From positions 1 through 64,000 of the forward strand of contig JAEYSM010000026.1 in NCBI GenBank assembly GCA_023434665.1: 64,000 nucleotides of DNA, given 5' to 3'. A program made the translations under genes and the position numbers. This DNA is from Bacteroidota bacterium (lineage in GTDB: Bacteria; Bacteroidota; Bacteroidia; Bacteroidales; Lentimicrobiaceae). Below are positions 16,913 to 26,173 of this stretch, piece after piece; within the stretch, counting starts at the first letter, position 1; each line of letters opens with the position of its first letter. The notes beneath the pieces are model-generated. The model made no database searches. It was not told where the DNA came from and saw only the letters and a list, made by a program, of their open reading frames with translations.

Positions 16913-17530
16913 ATGGCTGCAATTCTACCCCTTTCCTACCTGCCTCCTATTGACCAGTATTGTTATCTTGTTCAAGAACCCAATGTTTTGTTTGAAATTC
17001 ATGAAACATATCCAAAACAGACAATCAGGAACAGGGCAAATATTTTAACAGCTAATGGAGTACTTGCTTTGACGGTCCCAGTTAAAAAACCATTTGGCAA
17101 CCGTTCAAAAACTGCTGATATCATGATCGATTATTCAACACCATGGAATAAGATTCATTGGCGGGCTATTACTTCAGCATATAATAAGTCCCCGTTCTTC
17201 TTGTACTTTCGCGATGACCTTGAGAAAATCTTTATTCACAAACACGAATTACTGATAGATTTTAATACTCAGCTAATTATTCAGATCAATAAGTTTCTGC
17301 AAATCTATGCGCAGCCTGAGTTTACTTCAACATACATTAAGGAATATTCTGCATTTGTTGATAAACGCAATTGCGATAAAGATAAAAACCACGCAGACCA
17401 TGAATTAAAAATATACACTCAGGTATTTTCTGATAGGTTCCCCTTTATACCAAATCTAAGCATAATTGACCTCCTTTTTAATGTAGGCCCAACAGCATTG
17501 CTGTATTTAAAAAATAGTTTAATTCAGTAA
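16913..17530 (+). CDS. WbqC-like family protein
   Basis: A 205-residue protein of the WbqC family, found in O-antigen and sugar-modification clusters. The start AAILPLSYLPPIDQY, the central NRSKTADIMIDYSTPWNKIHWRAI and the YNKSPFFLYF segment are typical. The biochemical role is unproven; members often accompany enzymes making acylated or aminated sugars. ATG 16913 is chosen because it gives the family N-terminus and sits 4 bases after the GT39-like gene; upstream frame residues overlap that gene. Convergent with the HD phosphohydrolase gene. Confidence 0.8.
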   Translation: MAAILPLSYLPPIDQYCYLVQEPNVLFEIHETYPKQTIRNRANILTANGVLALTVPVKKPFGNRSKTADIMIDYSTPWNKIHWRAITSAYNKSPFFLYFRDDLEKIFIHKHELLIDFNTQLIIQINKFLQIYAQPEFTSTYIKEYSAFVDKRNCDKDKNHADHELKIYTQVFSDRFPFIPNLSIIDLLFNVGPTALLYLKNSLIQ

Positions 17531-17543
17531 AACCGGGAGCAAT

Positions 17544-19619
17544 TTAAAGTGTGGGATACTCAACACGAATATGGTAGATACTCATTAATCGCTTTTTAAG
17601 GATCTTTTTAATTCGGGTAATATCCTGAAAAGTGAGATCAGAATTCACAAATTGACTATCACTTATTTGACCATCTATAATCCTGTCTACCAGTATAGAT
17701 ATTGTCTCAGCAGTAGGTCTGTTCATGCTTCTGGAAGCGGCTTCAACAGAATCGGCCATCATGAGTACTGAAGTTTCTTTTGAAAAAGGCACTGGTCCAG
17801 GGTATTTAAATGGTTTATCGCTGAATTCTTCTTCGGGGAACTCTATTTTTTTCAGATTATAGAAATATTCAGCTCTGCGAGTGCCATGGTGGGTTCGTAT
17901 AAAATCGACCAGCACATCAGGAAGTTTATATTTCTTTGCCAGTTCAATTCCTTTATACACATGTCCTATAATGATGCGACCACTTTCCTCATAACCTAGT
18001 TCATCATGCGGATTCATGGATGATGTTTGATTCTCAATAAAGTACATGGGCATATCCATTTTTCCAATATCATGATAAAGTGCGCCTGCCCTGACTAGTA
18101 AAGTATTTCCTCCAATAGCATAAGTTGCTTCCTCAGCTATATTGGCTACTTGCAAGGAATGTTGAAAAGTTCCGGGAGCGTATTGCGAAAGCTTTCTTAG
18201 AAGAGGACTGTTTGTATCTGAAAGTTCCATCAGTGTAACATCAGTAACAAGTCCGAATGTTTTCTCAAAAATAAAGATCAATGGATAGGAGAATAGGGTA
18301 AATAGGGCATTTCCGGCGAAAAGAATAAAAGGTCGTTGAGAAATATCTTCGAAACTTCCATCCTGAATTAATAGCATACCCAAATAGATGGTACTATAAG
18401 AAATGAAAATTGCAGTAGCTGTAGTAAAGAATTGAGATCTGCGGCGTAACTCGGCAACGCTTATGATTGCAATGATTCCGGCGATTAATTGCATAAAAAT
18501 AAATTCAAAAGCATTGGGTACCATGAATCCGGTTAAGATGACAGTAACAACATGAACAAAATATGCAAGTCGGGTATCAAAAAATACTCTTATTATAATG
18601 GGTACAAGACAGAACGGGAGCATGCTAATTAAAGTGCTGTTGCTTTTAACAGTTAAACTTGCTACCGAGACCATCAGAAGTATAAGAATAAGCATTAAGA
18701 GCAATTTCTTGTTTTCGGCAAATAAATCCTTTCGGAATGAAAGCATGAAAAGAATAAATGCCACCATGGTAAATGAAATCAGTAATATCTGGCCTACCAT
18801 GATGTTAAAATAGTTGAAAGTTGAACCCAGCCTGGTCTCGTAATCATGTCTTAAAGATTCGAGCACCTGAAATTTTTCGTAATTGACTAGTTCACCTTTA
18901 GAGATTATCCTCTCTCCCTTTTGGACAACTCCGCGTGAATTAGGTATTTCAGAAAGTATGCTTTCACGGGCTTTATTGGTTGTAGCTTCGTCATAAACAA
19001 TATTTTGCTTTAGGGAGTTAATTAGGATTTTATATATTAATTCTTGGTCCTCAAGATTGGAATTATCAACTTTATCCCGGATTAATCTTTCTGCAGTTTG
19101 TATAGTATAGAGTCTTCCTAACGGAACCTGGGTAGCGGTATTCCCTTCGATAATCCATATCTGATAATCGCCGGCTTTGTCATTTATATCATTTGTTACA
19201 CTTACAATTCCGTTCGAATACAGTGTGTCAAGTACTGTGAGAATTATATTAAGAGCTTGTTCTTTCTCCAGGGGTTTTTCCTCAATGCTGCCATACTTTG
19301 CTTTCCATAAATTATTCAATTCATTTACAGCATTATTCACTTGAATATCGGAAACTGAAGTATTACGGATGAAGTGTGGCCTTAATTGATTCAATGCGGC
19401 CTGCTGCTCTTGTTTATATTCTTCTATAGGTTTTAAAACAGCAAAATCAACTGGAGCTATGAGGTCTTGGTGTTGCCATGGTTTTCCTCTTTGATATTCA
19501 TATTTAAATTTTCCCTCTCTAGGAAATACCATTATTAATAACCAAACAACGATTATAAATAAGGTCACTTTTTCGAGGAGGTTATAGTTATTACGTAGCC
19601 ATATCAGCGCTTTTCTCAT
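17544..19619 (-). CDS. 7TM-HD phosphohydrolase, PgpH-like c-di-AMP phosphodiesterase
   Basis: A 691-residue membrane protein with the PgpH/YqfF layout: an N-terminal membrane helix (about 15-32), a large extracytoplasmic 7TMR-HDED-type domain (about 35-265), a block of roughly seven membrane helices (about 275-460), and a cytoplasmic HD domain. The HD metal-ligand motifs are visible: HSLQVAN (about 486) and LYHDIGK (about 512-518), then HHGTRR near 570. Listeria and Bacillus PgpH hydrolyses cyclic di-AMP, which controls osmotic and wall homeostasis; the substrate here is inferred. It is divergent from an NlpC/P60 hydrolase, with a palindrome between their promoters. Confidence 0.88.
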   Translation of the reverse strand: MRKALIWLRNNYNLLEKVTLFIIVVWLLIMVFPREGKFKYEYQRGKPWQHQDLIAPVDFAVLKPIEEYKQEQQAALNQLRPHFIRNTSVSDIQVNNAVNELNNLWKAKYGSIEEKPLEKEQALNIILTVLDTLYSNGIVSVTNDINDKAGDYQIWIIEGNTATQVPLGRLYTIQTAERLIRDKVDNSNLEDQELIYKILINSLKQNIVYDEATTNKARESILSEIPNSRGVVQKGERIISKGELVNYEKFQVLESLRHDYETRLGSTFNYFNIMVGQILLISFTMVAFILFMLSFRKDLFAENKKLLLMLILILLMVSVASLTVKSNSTLISMLPFCLVPIIIRVFFDTRLAYFVHVVTVILTGFMVPNAFEFIFMQLIAGIIAIISVAELRRRSQFFTTATAIFISYSTIYLGMLLIQDGSFEDISQRPFILFAGNALFTLFSYPLIFIFEKTFGLVTDVTLMELSDTNSPLLRKLSQYAPGTFQHSLQVANIAEEATYAIGGNTLLVRAGALYHDIGKMDMPMYFIENQTSSMNPHDELGYEESGRIIIGHVYKGIELAKKYKLPDVLVDFIRTHHGTRRAEYFYNLKKIEFPEEEFSDKPFKYPGPVPFSKETSVLMMADSVEAASRSMNRPTAETISILVDRIIDGQISDSQFVNSDLTFQDITRIKKILKKRLMSIYHIRVEYPTL

Positions 19620-19657
19620 ATTTCATTCCTTAATACAAGGTATAACACCCAAAATGA

Positions 19658-19665
19658 CAAAGATA
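19658..19665 (-). promoter_or_regulatory. Candidate -7 element (TATCTTTG) for the 7TM-HD gene
   Basis: The minus strand reads TATCTTTG, an exact TANNTTTG match, 39 bases before the start codon. The -33 position falls within the palindrome at 19680-19701. Confidence 0.5.
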
Positions 19666-19679
19666 TTAAAAATCAAAAA

Positions 19680-19701
19680 GTTATTAACAATGGTTGATAA
19701 C
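19680..19701. repeat. Palindrome between divergent 7TM-HD and NlpC/P60 promoters
   Basis: GTTATTAAC (19680-19688) and GTTGATAAC (19693-19701) are inverted repeats of 9 positions with one G/T mismatch and a 4-nt spacer. It occupies the -33 region of the minus-strand promoter and lies just upstream of the plus-strand one, where a shared operator would be expected. Confidence 0.4.
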
Positions 19702-19726
19702 CCAAAAAATAGTAATTCTTAATGCA

Positions 19727-19734
19727 TATATTTG
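19727..19734 (+). promoter_or_regulatory. Candidate -7 element (TATATTTG) for NlpC/P60 gene
   Basis: TATATTTG matches TANNTTTG. The start site would fall near 19741, exactly at the first ATG, so the message would be leaderless or begin at the second ATG (19756). Confidence 0.45.
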
Positions 19735-19740
19735 CTTCAG

Positions 19741-20520
19741 ATGAAATCATCGTTTATGCCTAACGGAATTTGTTGTCTCTCAATAGTTCCGGTTCGTCAA
19801 GAACCTTCCGGCAAATCAGCATTGGTAAATCAGTTGCTGTTTGGTGACAAAGTGTCTATATTAGAGGAGAAGGGAAATTGGCTAAAAATTTCAAGCACGC
19901 ACGACAACTATGAAGGGTGGTGCGAAAGTTCTCAAATTGAACCTGCCGAAACCTTAACAAATGGTATTGTTATGTTGATAAACGATATAACAGCCACCTT
20001 TGGTAGTGAAATGAGTAAATTTCATCTTGTTTATGGAAGCTCAGTTCAAGTAACTAATAATAAATCACTTCTCATTGATAATGTAAATTATCAGCTTTTA
20101 GAAGGAGAGTTGACATTTCCAATGGGATTCTCAGGTTATAATGTCATTTCAACAGCATCAAAGCTCTATGGCGTTCCTTATCTCTGGGGAGGACGGTCTC
20201 CTTTCGGGATAGATTGCTCGGGGCTTATACAGATTGCATTTAAGATGTGTGGCATTAAAGTTCCCCGCGACGCCTGGCAGCAAGCAGAACATTTTAAAAA
20301 TTTTATTGACCTGATTGATGAAGCTTTGCCAGGTGATGTGGCATTCTTTGATAATGAGGATGGACAGATTGTCCATACTGGTATTCTTACGGGTGATGGA
20401 AGAATTATTCATGCTAGTGGAAAGGTTAAAATTGATCTGATTGACCACATAGGAATTTTCGACAAAAAAAAAGGCTCATACTCTCACAAGCTTAGATGGA
20501 TTAAAAGATATAATGAATAA
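19741..20520 (+). CDS. NlpC/P60 family cell-wall hydrolase with SH3-like N-terminus
   Basis: A 259-residue C40 peptidase. Residues about 10-70 form a bacterial SH3-like domain (PVRQEPSGKSALVNQLLFGD ends a typical first strand pair; WLKISS and GWCESS follow). The NlpC/P60 domain (about 130-259) holds the catalytic Cys159 in GIDCSGLIQ and the His in QIVHTGI. Enzymes of this kind cleave D-Glu-meso-DAP bonds in wall peptides, often for muropeptide recycling; the lack of an evident signal peptide suggests a cytoplasmic or atypically exported form. The start is uncertain (19741 or 19756). It is divergent from the PgpH-like gene and ends one base before a perfect palindrome. Confidence 0.87.
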   Translation: MKSSFMPNGICCLSIVPVRQEPSGKSALVNQLLFGDKVSILEEKGNWLKISSTHDNYEGWCESSQIEPAETLTNGIVMLINDITATFGSEMSKFHLVYGSSVQVTNNKSLLIDNVNYQLLEGELTFPMGFSGYNVISTASKLYGVPYLWGGRSPFGIDCSGLIQIAFKMCGIKVPRDAWQQAEHFKNFIDLIDEALPGDVAFFDNEDGQIVHTGILTGDGRIIHASGKVKIDLIDHIGIFDKKKGSYSHKLRWIKRYNE

Positions 20521-20543
20521 ATTGTTAACACACTGTTAACAAT
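20521..20543. repeat. Perfect 10-bp palindrome upstream of TonB receptor promoter
   Basis: ATTGTTAACA (20521-20530) and TGTTAACAAT (20534-20543) are perfect inverted repeats with spacer CAC. No T-run follows, which argues against a normal terminator for the preceding gene. It ends 5 bases before the candidate -33 of the TonB receptor promoter, a good place for an operator. Confidence 0.5.
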
Positions 20544-20548
20544 AGAAA

Positions 20549-20579
20549 TTGGAGAATTGTAATTACATCTATAAATTTG
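20549..20579 (+). promoter_or_regulatory. Promoter for TonB-dependent receptor
   Basis: TAAATTTG at 20572-20579 matches the -7 consensus and TTGG at 20549-20552 is a near-match -33 with a 19-nt spacer. The leader would be about 60 bases and the gene has its own terminator. Confidence 0.6.
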
Positions 20580-20648
20580 CACGCTCAATAGAAAACGATA
20601 CTAGTAAAATATTGATTACACATAAACAACCAATTAACCTAAAAACAG

Positions 20649-23600
20649 ATGAAAAAACAAAACCATTTTGTTAGCAGAACACTCAAACATCTAATGTTTG
20701 TTGTTTCGTTTCTAATGATCAGCGCGGTAACCTATGGTCAGGTGACCACTGCTGGTATGAATGGCCGGGTTACTGCAAGCAGCGGCGAAACTTTGCCGGG
20801 AGCTACAGTACTCGCAATCCACACTCCGTCTGGTACTCAATATGGTACCACTACTGATATGGAAGGATTCTATCGTATTCCTAACATGAGGATCGGTGGT
20901 CCATATACTATTACAGTAAGTTATGTGGGTTATAAAGGAATTACCCTTAATGATGTTACTCTTAATTTGGGTCAAACGTTTAATTATAGTCCAACTTTAA
21001 CAGAGGAGACATCTACTATTAGTGGCGTTGAAGTTATTAGTTCCAGAAGTGACCTTTTTGACGGGAACCGAACTGGTGCTGCAACCAACCTAAACAACAC
21101 AACCATCAACATAATGCCGACAATTAACCGTAGTATTAATGATTATACACGATTAACTCCGCAGGCAAGTGTTGGTAATAGTTTTGCTTCGAGAGATGGT
21201 CGTTACAATAACATTACTATTGACGGAGCAAACTTCAATAATAACTTCGGATTAAGCTCAACAAACCTTCCAGGAGGTGATGCTCAACCTATTAGTTTGG
21301 ATGCTATTGAAGAAATCAGTGTGAACATTGCCCCATTTGATATTCGCCAATCAAACTTTACCGGTGCAAATATCAATGCTGTTACACGTAGTGGTGACAA
21401 TCAATTAAAGGTTTCAGCATATACTTACTATAGAGGCAAAAATTACAATGGTGAAAATGTTCGCGACGAAGTAATTACATTAACCGACAGATCAACTACT
21501 ACTTATGGTGCTCGTATTGGAGCTCCTATCATTAAAGATAAACTTTTCATTTTTGCTAATGCAGAAAGAGAAAAAAATAGCTATCCTGGAATCCAATGGA
21601 GTCCTGCAGATCCTGAAAATGGAATTGATGCTGATCCAGCAGGTTATATTTCACGCACCACAGTTCAGGATCTTGAAACCATGCGACAGTTCCTTATCAA
21701 TACTTATGGATATGATCCAGGTAATTACCAAGGATTCGGCAACTTTGAGAGTAATAACTATAAACTCCTTGGCCGCTTAGACTGGAATATTAACCGTGCT
21801 AATAAATTCACTTTCCGTTACAATTATGTGGAATCAACCAATAATCAGGAAACCAACGCTACAAGTGCACCTGGTACACGCTCAACCTTTGGTCGTATTG
21901 GTGAAAAATCTATGGCTTTCGAAAAAGCAAATTATGGATTCTTAAACACAGTTAGTTCTTTTGCTGCTGAATTAAACTCTATTTTCGGAAACACTGCTGC
22001 AAACAAGTTCCTCGTTACTTATACAAGAATTAGAGACACACGAGACAGCGATAGTGATATTTTCCCATATGTGGATATCTATGAGGATGGTGATCCTTAT
22101 ATGAGCTTTGGTTATGAACTCTTCACTTACCAAAATGATGTTAAGAATAATGTTCTGACATTTACTGACAACTTTAACATTTTCTTAGGTGCTCATACCA
22201 TCACTCTTGGAGCTTCTTACGATTACTTATATTTCGGTAACAGTTATAAACGTTATGGTACAAGTTATTATCGTTATGCTTCAATGGAAGACTTCATGAA
22301 CAATGCATTACCGACAACATTTGGATTAACTTATCCTTATGCTAATGCCGGAGATGGATATGCTGAACTGAATTTCGGTTATGGAAGTATATATGCTCAG
22401 GATGAATTCCAGGTAACTCCAGATTTCAAATTAACCGGAGGTATCAGATTTGAATTACCTTTCTATCTTGATGATCTTATTCAGAACCCTGCAGTAACTG
22501 ACAGCTTGACATTCAATGATTTGGAAGGAAATGAAGAGAAACTTGATATTGGAACATGGCCAAAGAGTAAAGTGTTAATTTCTCCTCGTTTAGGATTTAA
22601 CTGGGATGTTACTGGCGATCGCACTTTCCAATTACGTGGAGGTACAGGTATTTTCACCGGACGTCTGCCGTTTGTATGGTTCACCAACCAGCCTACCAAT
22701 AGTGGGGTATTACAAAATACTGTTGAGGTAACAAGAGCAGAAGATATTGAAGCTCAGGACCTTTATTTCAATACTGATCCATTTTTCCACGCCAATAAAT
22801 TTGGTGCTGAACCAGGAGATAGAGCTCCGGGATCAATTGCAAAGGTTGATGATGACTTTAAGATGCCGCAGGTTTGGAGATCAAACTTAGCTGCTGACTT
22901 GAAATTACCTTTCAATAACATGGTATTAACACTTGAAGCTCTTTATACAAAAGATATTAACGCTCTTGTTCAACGCAATGCAAACCAAGTTATTTCTGAT
23001 TCTACTTTCCAGGGTGTTGATGATCGTCCTCGTTTCTTCAACAGAGGCCGTCTGAACTCTGGAATTAGTTCTGCAATGGTGTTAGACAATGCTGATGGTG
23101 GTCACGCAACTATGCTGACAATTCAACTTTCGAAACCATTCTCACAAGGATTATTCGGTTCTTTGGCTTATACTTATACAATGTCTAAAGACATGACTTC
23201 AAATCCAGGATCTGCAGCATTCTCAGCATGGCAGAGCAACCCAACCGTATTGCATCAAAACGATCCGGGACTGAGCTTCTCACAGTTTGCAGTTCCTCAC
23301 CGTATTGTTGGAGCATTATCATACAACTTCGAAGGTCTTGACTTTATGAACGGTGCATTAAAGAATACAACTATTTCACTTTACTATCAGGGAAGTAATC
23401 AAGGACGTCTCTCCTTTGTATACAGCACCGATATGAATGGCGATGGTAATAATGCTGACCTTATGTATATTCCTGCCAATGACAGCGAAATTAATTTTAC
23501 TGACATCATGAGCGGTGATGCAGTTGTTAACACAGCTGCTGAACAAAGAGAAGCTTTCTGGGCCTTCGTTGAACAGGATGATTATCTCCGTGAAAACAAA

Positions 23601-23954
23601 GGCAGTTATGCAGAAAGATATGGTGCTCTGATGCCATGGTATCATAAATTCGACTTTAGATTATTACAAGACCTTGCAGTTATTCCTCACGGCAACAGGA
23701 CTCATTCGCTCCAATTGAGCCTCGATATCCTGAATGTTGGAAATCTGATTAACTCAAACTGGGGTATCCAAAAACGTCAGGTTTTAGGTAATTACGACAT
23801 TACCTTGCTGAGATATACAGGTGCAAATGATGAAGGCGAACCTGTTTATCAACTGAATAAAGCAGGTGGAGAATTCCCTACTACTACTTATGTTGATGTT
23901 CTTTCAATATTCAGCACCTGGGGTGCTCAGATTGGATTACGTTATACATTCTAA
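20649..23954 (+). CDS. Oar-like TonB-dependent outer-membrane receptor
   Basis: A 1101-residue outer-membrane protein. Signal peptide about 1-30, cleaved near TYGQ. Residues about 36-115 are a carboxypeptidase-regulatory-like beta-sandwich (GETLPGATVLAIHTPSG, SYVGYKG). A TonB plug follows (about 125-235, with DGANFNNNF and DAIEEISVNIAPFDIRQ), then a large beta-barrel ending in the aromatic C-terminus LRYTF. There is no SusD partner, so it is of the solo Oar-like type (Oar of Myxococcus is linked to adventurous export), not a polysaccharide-utilisation pair. Ligand unknown. Own promoter, upstream palindrome and strong terminator indicate a separate, probably highly expressed unit. Confidence 0.92.
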   Translation: MKKQNHFVSRTLKHLMFVVSFLMISAVTYGQVTTAGMNGRVTASSGETLPGATVLAIHTPSGTQYGTTTDMEGFYRIPNMRIGGPYTITVSYVGYKGITLNDVTLNLGQTFNYSPTLTEETSTISGVEVISSRSDLFDGNRTGAATNLNNTTINIMPTINRSINDYTRLTPQASVGNSFASRDGRYNNITIDGANFNNNFGLSSTNLPGGDAQPISLDAIEEISVNIAPFDIRQSNFTGANINAVTRSGDNQLKVSAYTYYRGKNYNGENVRDEVITLTDRSTTTYGARIGAPIIKDKLFIFANAEREKNSYPGIQWSPADPENGIDADPAGYISRTTVQDLETMRQFLINTYGYDPGNYQGFGNFESNNYKLLGRLDWNINRANKFTFRYNYVESTNNQETNATSAPGTRSTFGRIGEKSMAFEKANYGFLNTVSSFAAELNSIFGNTAANKFLVTYTRIRDTRDSDSDIFPYVDIYEDGDPYMSFGYELFTYQNDVKNNVLTFTDNFNIFLGAHTITLGASYDYLYFGNSYKRYGTSYYRYASMEDFMNNALPTTFGLTYPYANAGDGYAELNFGYGSIYAQDEFQVTPDFKLTGGIRFELPFYLDDLIQNPAVTDSLTFNDLEGNEEKLDIGTWPKSKVLISPRLGFNWDVTGDRTFQLRGGTGIFTGRLPFVWFTNQPTNSGVLQNTVEVTRAEDIEAQDLYFNTDPFFHANKFGAEPGDRAPGSIAKVDDDFKMPQVWRSNLAADLKLPFNNMVLTLEALYTKDINALVQRNANQVISDSTFQGVDDRPRFFNRGRLNSGISSAMVLDNADGGHATMLTIQLSKPFSQGLFGSLAYTYTMSKDMTSNPGSAAFSAWQSNPTVLHQNDPGLSFSQFAVPHRIVGALSYNFEGLDFMNGALKNTTISLYYQGSNQGRLSFVYSTDMNGDGNNADLMYIPANDSEINFTDIMSGDAVVNTAAEQREAFWAFVEQDDYLRENKGSYAERYGALMPWYHKFDFRLLQDLAVIPHGNRTHSLQLSLDILNVGNLINSNWGIQKRQVLGNYDITLLRYTGANDEGEPVYQLNKAGGEFPTTTYVDVLSIFSTWGAQIGLRYTF

Positions 23955-23967
23955 GAGTTTTAACAAA

Positions 23968-23999
23968 TAAAAAAAGGCCCCTTTTGGGGCCTTTTTTTA
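23968..23999 (+). terminator. Strong Rho-independent terminator after TonB receptor
   Basis: GGCCCC (23976-23981) pairs with GGGGCC (23986-23991) around a TTTT loop, with A-tract and T-tract on either side, so the stem extends and could terminate in both directions. Confidence 0.92.
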
Positions 24000-24133
24000 T
24001 TTGAAGCTACTTTATCCAATACTTTGAGTTCAAGTATCACTTGGCATTGCTTATAAAAAGGCAGAGTCCCTATGTTATTAGGTTTAATAGTTTAATTCTT
24101 ACCTTCGCATTACGATCATTTAATTTTTAAATA

Positions 24134-24922
24134 ATGGAAGATAAGATTATCCATGAATACGCTTTGATTACAGGAGCTTCAGGAGGAATTGGATTTGAAC
24201 TAGCTACAATAATGGCCTCGAAAGGTCATAACCTGATTCTTGTGGCAAGGAATATAGAGAAATTGAAGGAAATTGCTGAAGTTCTGTCTCAAAAATACAA
24301 AGTGGATGTGCAATACTTTCAGGCTGATCTTACTCTTGAAAAGGAGAGAGCTGACTTATTATCAAAATTTGCTGAAAGTAATTTTATAATATCTATTCTT
24401 GTCAATAATGCAGGGTTTGGGGATGCTGGCTATTTTGTGGAGACTAATTGGTTGAAAACCAATCGCATGATCCAACTTAATATTGTTGCGCTTACTCACC
24501 TTACTCGCGAATTATTGCCAGCAATGGTCAGAAAAGGAAAGGGTAGAATTCTTAATGTTGCTTCTATTGCAGGCTTTATGCCTGGACCTTTGATGTCTGT
24601 TTATTATGCCACTAAATCCTTTGTCATCTCATTCTCTGATGCTCTTAATGAGGAGTTGAAAGAAACAGGGGTCAGAGTCACAGCATTGTGTCCAGGCCCT
24701 GTTGAAACAAACTTCTTTAATTATGCAGGCGCTTCAGAAGCTAAGATTAACAAGATTTTGAGACCGGCATCAGCTAAGAGTGTTGCTCATTATGGATATA
24801 AAAGTATGATGAAAGGCAAAGCAAGGGCAATACATGGTTTGTTAAATACTTTGATGGTTTACTTTATAAACTTTGTTCCAAGTGCCGTTTCAAATCCAGT
24901 GGTGAAGCGACTTCATTCATGA
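24134..24922 (+). CDS. SDR family short-chain dehydrogenase
   Basis: A 262-residue classical short-chain dehydrogenase/reductase. The Rossmann motif TGASGGIG (14-21), NNAGFG, and the catalytic Tyr157 and Lys161 in YYATK are present, as is LCPGPVETNFF after the active site. The overall pattern resembles the DltE/YqjQ-type group, many of which reduce acyl or ketone groups with NADP(H). A C-terminal hydrophobic stretch (MVYFINFVPSAV) may touch the membrane. Substrate unknown. The gene starts a probable operon with the LpxR-like gene (4-base gap) and CapA. A near-consensus -7 (TACCTTCG at 24100) precedes it. Confidence 0.88.
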   Translation: MEDKIIHEYALITGASGGIGFELATIMASKGHNLILVARNIEKLKEIAEVLSQKYKVDVQYFQADLTLEKERADLLSKFAESNFIISILVNNAGFGDAGYFVETNWLKTNRMIQLNIVALTHLTRELLPAMVRKGKGRILNVASIAGFMPGPLMSVYYATKSFVISFSDALNEELKETGVRVTALCPGPVETNFFNYAGASEAKINKILRPASAKSVAHYGYKSMMKGKARAIHGLLNTLMVYFINFVPSAVSNPVVKRLHS

Positions 24923-24926
24923 TATA

Positions 24927-26171
24927 ATGAATTTTAGAAATGGGATATTGTTAGCATTTCTGCTCTCGCAGATATTATGGGGTTGCACAAAAACAACTTC
25001 CCATAAAGAAGACACTATTCCGGATAGTGTAGATAATACTGACATAACTGATTGGCATAGTGAGGATAAAGGCACATCATTGAATATTAACGTTATAGAT
25101 GACAATGGAATAGGAAGAGATTTAGAATTAAAAAATGAATCTGAAATTCTATCACCTGTATATACTGTACTACCAGAAATAACATCAAAGTTTGATAACC
25201 TGAAGATTTCTGATACTCTAAAGCAGAAATCTCCTCAACCCCTAATAGTCAAAAATCGATTCACTAGTTCTTTTATCTGGCCTTACAGTTCTTATCAGTT
25301 ACTGTTTGATAATGACATTTTTAATAACACTGACAGGTATTACACTAATGGAGTTCATTTAAGGTACAGATCTCCTGCTTTAGCTTTCTGGAAGATTAAT
25401 AGCATTTTCCCAGCAATTAACAAGCAAAGTATAGAATACAACAGTATTGAATTGAACCATGAAATATATACTCCCTTTACAACAAAGAAACCGCCAACGC
25501 TTGTGAATGACCGACCATTTGCATCAACTCTTTATTTGACATTTGTGAGAAGAACTGAAAAGCTATCAGGTGAAATGTCATTAGAATCTTCACTTGATGT
25601 CGGAGTAATTGGAGAGATTGCATTGGGTAGCACATTGCAACAAGGCGTACACTCCAGCATACCAACAAATGATTTTCCTCTTGGCTGGGAAACACAAATA
25701 AAGAATGACTTTCTATTGAATTATAATTTGCGTTTAAATACAAGAGTATTCAATTTAGCAAGTGTAAATTCCTCGATTGTATCAGAGTTAGACGTCGGCT
25801 CCAGAGTTACAGGGATATCCACAGGAATAATATTTGTTGCTGAATCAGAAAATTCGCGAAAAGAATTAAATGGGAATTCACCTGGAAGCATTTTAAATAA
25901 AAATCGACTTTTTAATTACTCACTAGAAACTTCGATTATTGCAAATGTAGTTGGTTATAACGCCACTTTGAATGGAGGATTGTTTAATAAGAATAACACT
26001 TTTGTCCTTAACTTTGAACAGATGGAGAAATTGACTCTTATAAGTTATTTAAAACTTACACTCTGTTACAAGATGGTTGGAATCAGCCTGACCCAGTTCT
26101 ACTCGACACCTGAATTCAAGAACGGCGAGGATCATTTTTGGGGACAAGTAGGTATTCAAATAGGATATTAA
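24927..26171 (+). CDS. LpxR-like lipid A deacylase, lipoprotein-type signal
   Basis: A 414-residue outer-membrane beta-barrel protein of the LpxR family (DUF2219). The N-terminal signal ends in ILWGC, a lipobox-like Cys, followed by an acidic linker of about 80 residues. The LpxR core shows FDNDIF, TDRYYTNGVHLRY, LNHEIYTPF and NDRPFAST, matching the conserved N-D, TNG, H-x-IYTP and DRPYA elements. LpxR removes the 3'-O-linked acyl chains of lipid A in outer membranes. The lipobox on a barrel protein with a long linker is unusual; whether Cys is lipidated is inferred. It lies between the SDR and CapA genes. Confidence 0.8.
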   Translation: MNFRNGILLAFLLSQILWGCTKTTSHKEDTIPDSVDNTDITDWHSEDKGTSLNINVIDDNGIGRDLELKNESEILSPVYTVLPEITSKFDNLKISDTLKQKSPQPLIVKNRFTSSFIWPYSSYQLLFDNDIFNNTDRYYTNGVHLRYRSPALAFWKINSIFPAINKQSIEYNSIELNHEIYTPFTTKKPPTLVNDRPFASTLYLTFVRRTEKLSGEMSLESSLDVGVIGEIALGSTLQQGVHSSIPTNDFPLGWETQIKNDFLLNYNLRLNTRVFNLASVNSSIVSELDVGSRVTGISTGIIFVAESENSRKELNGNSPGSILNKNRLFNYSLETSIIANVVGYNATLNGGLFNKNNTFVLNFEQMEKLTLISYLKLTLCYKMVGISLTQFYSTPEFKNGEDHFWGQVGIQIGY

Positions 26172-26173
26172 AA

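Noticed and set aside
20649..23954. Polysaccharide utilisation locus (SusC/SusD)
   Set aside because: There is no SusD-like lipoprotein or glycoside hydrolase next to the receptor, and its plug is Oar-like.
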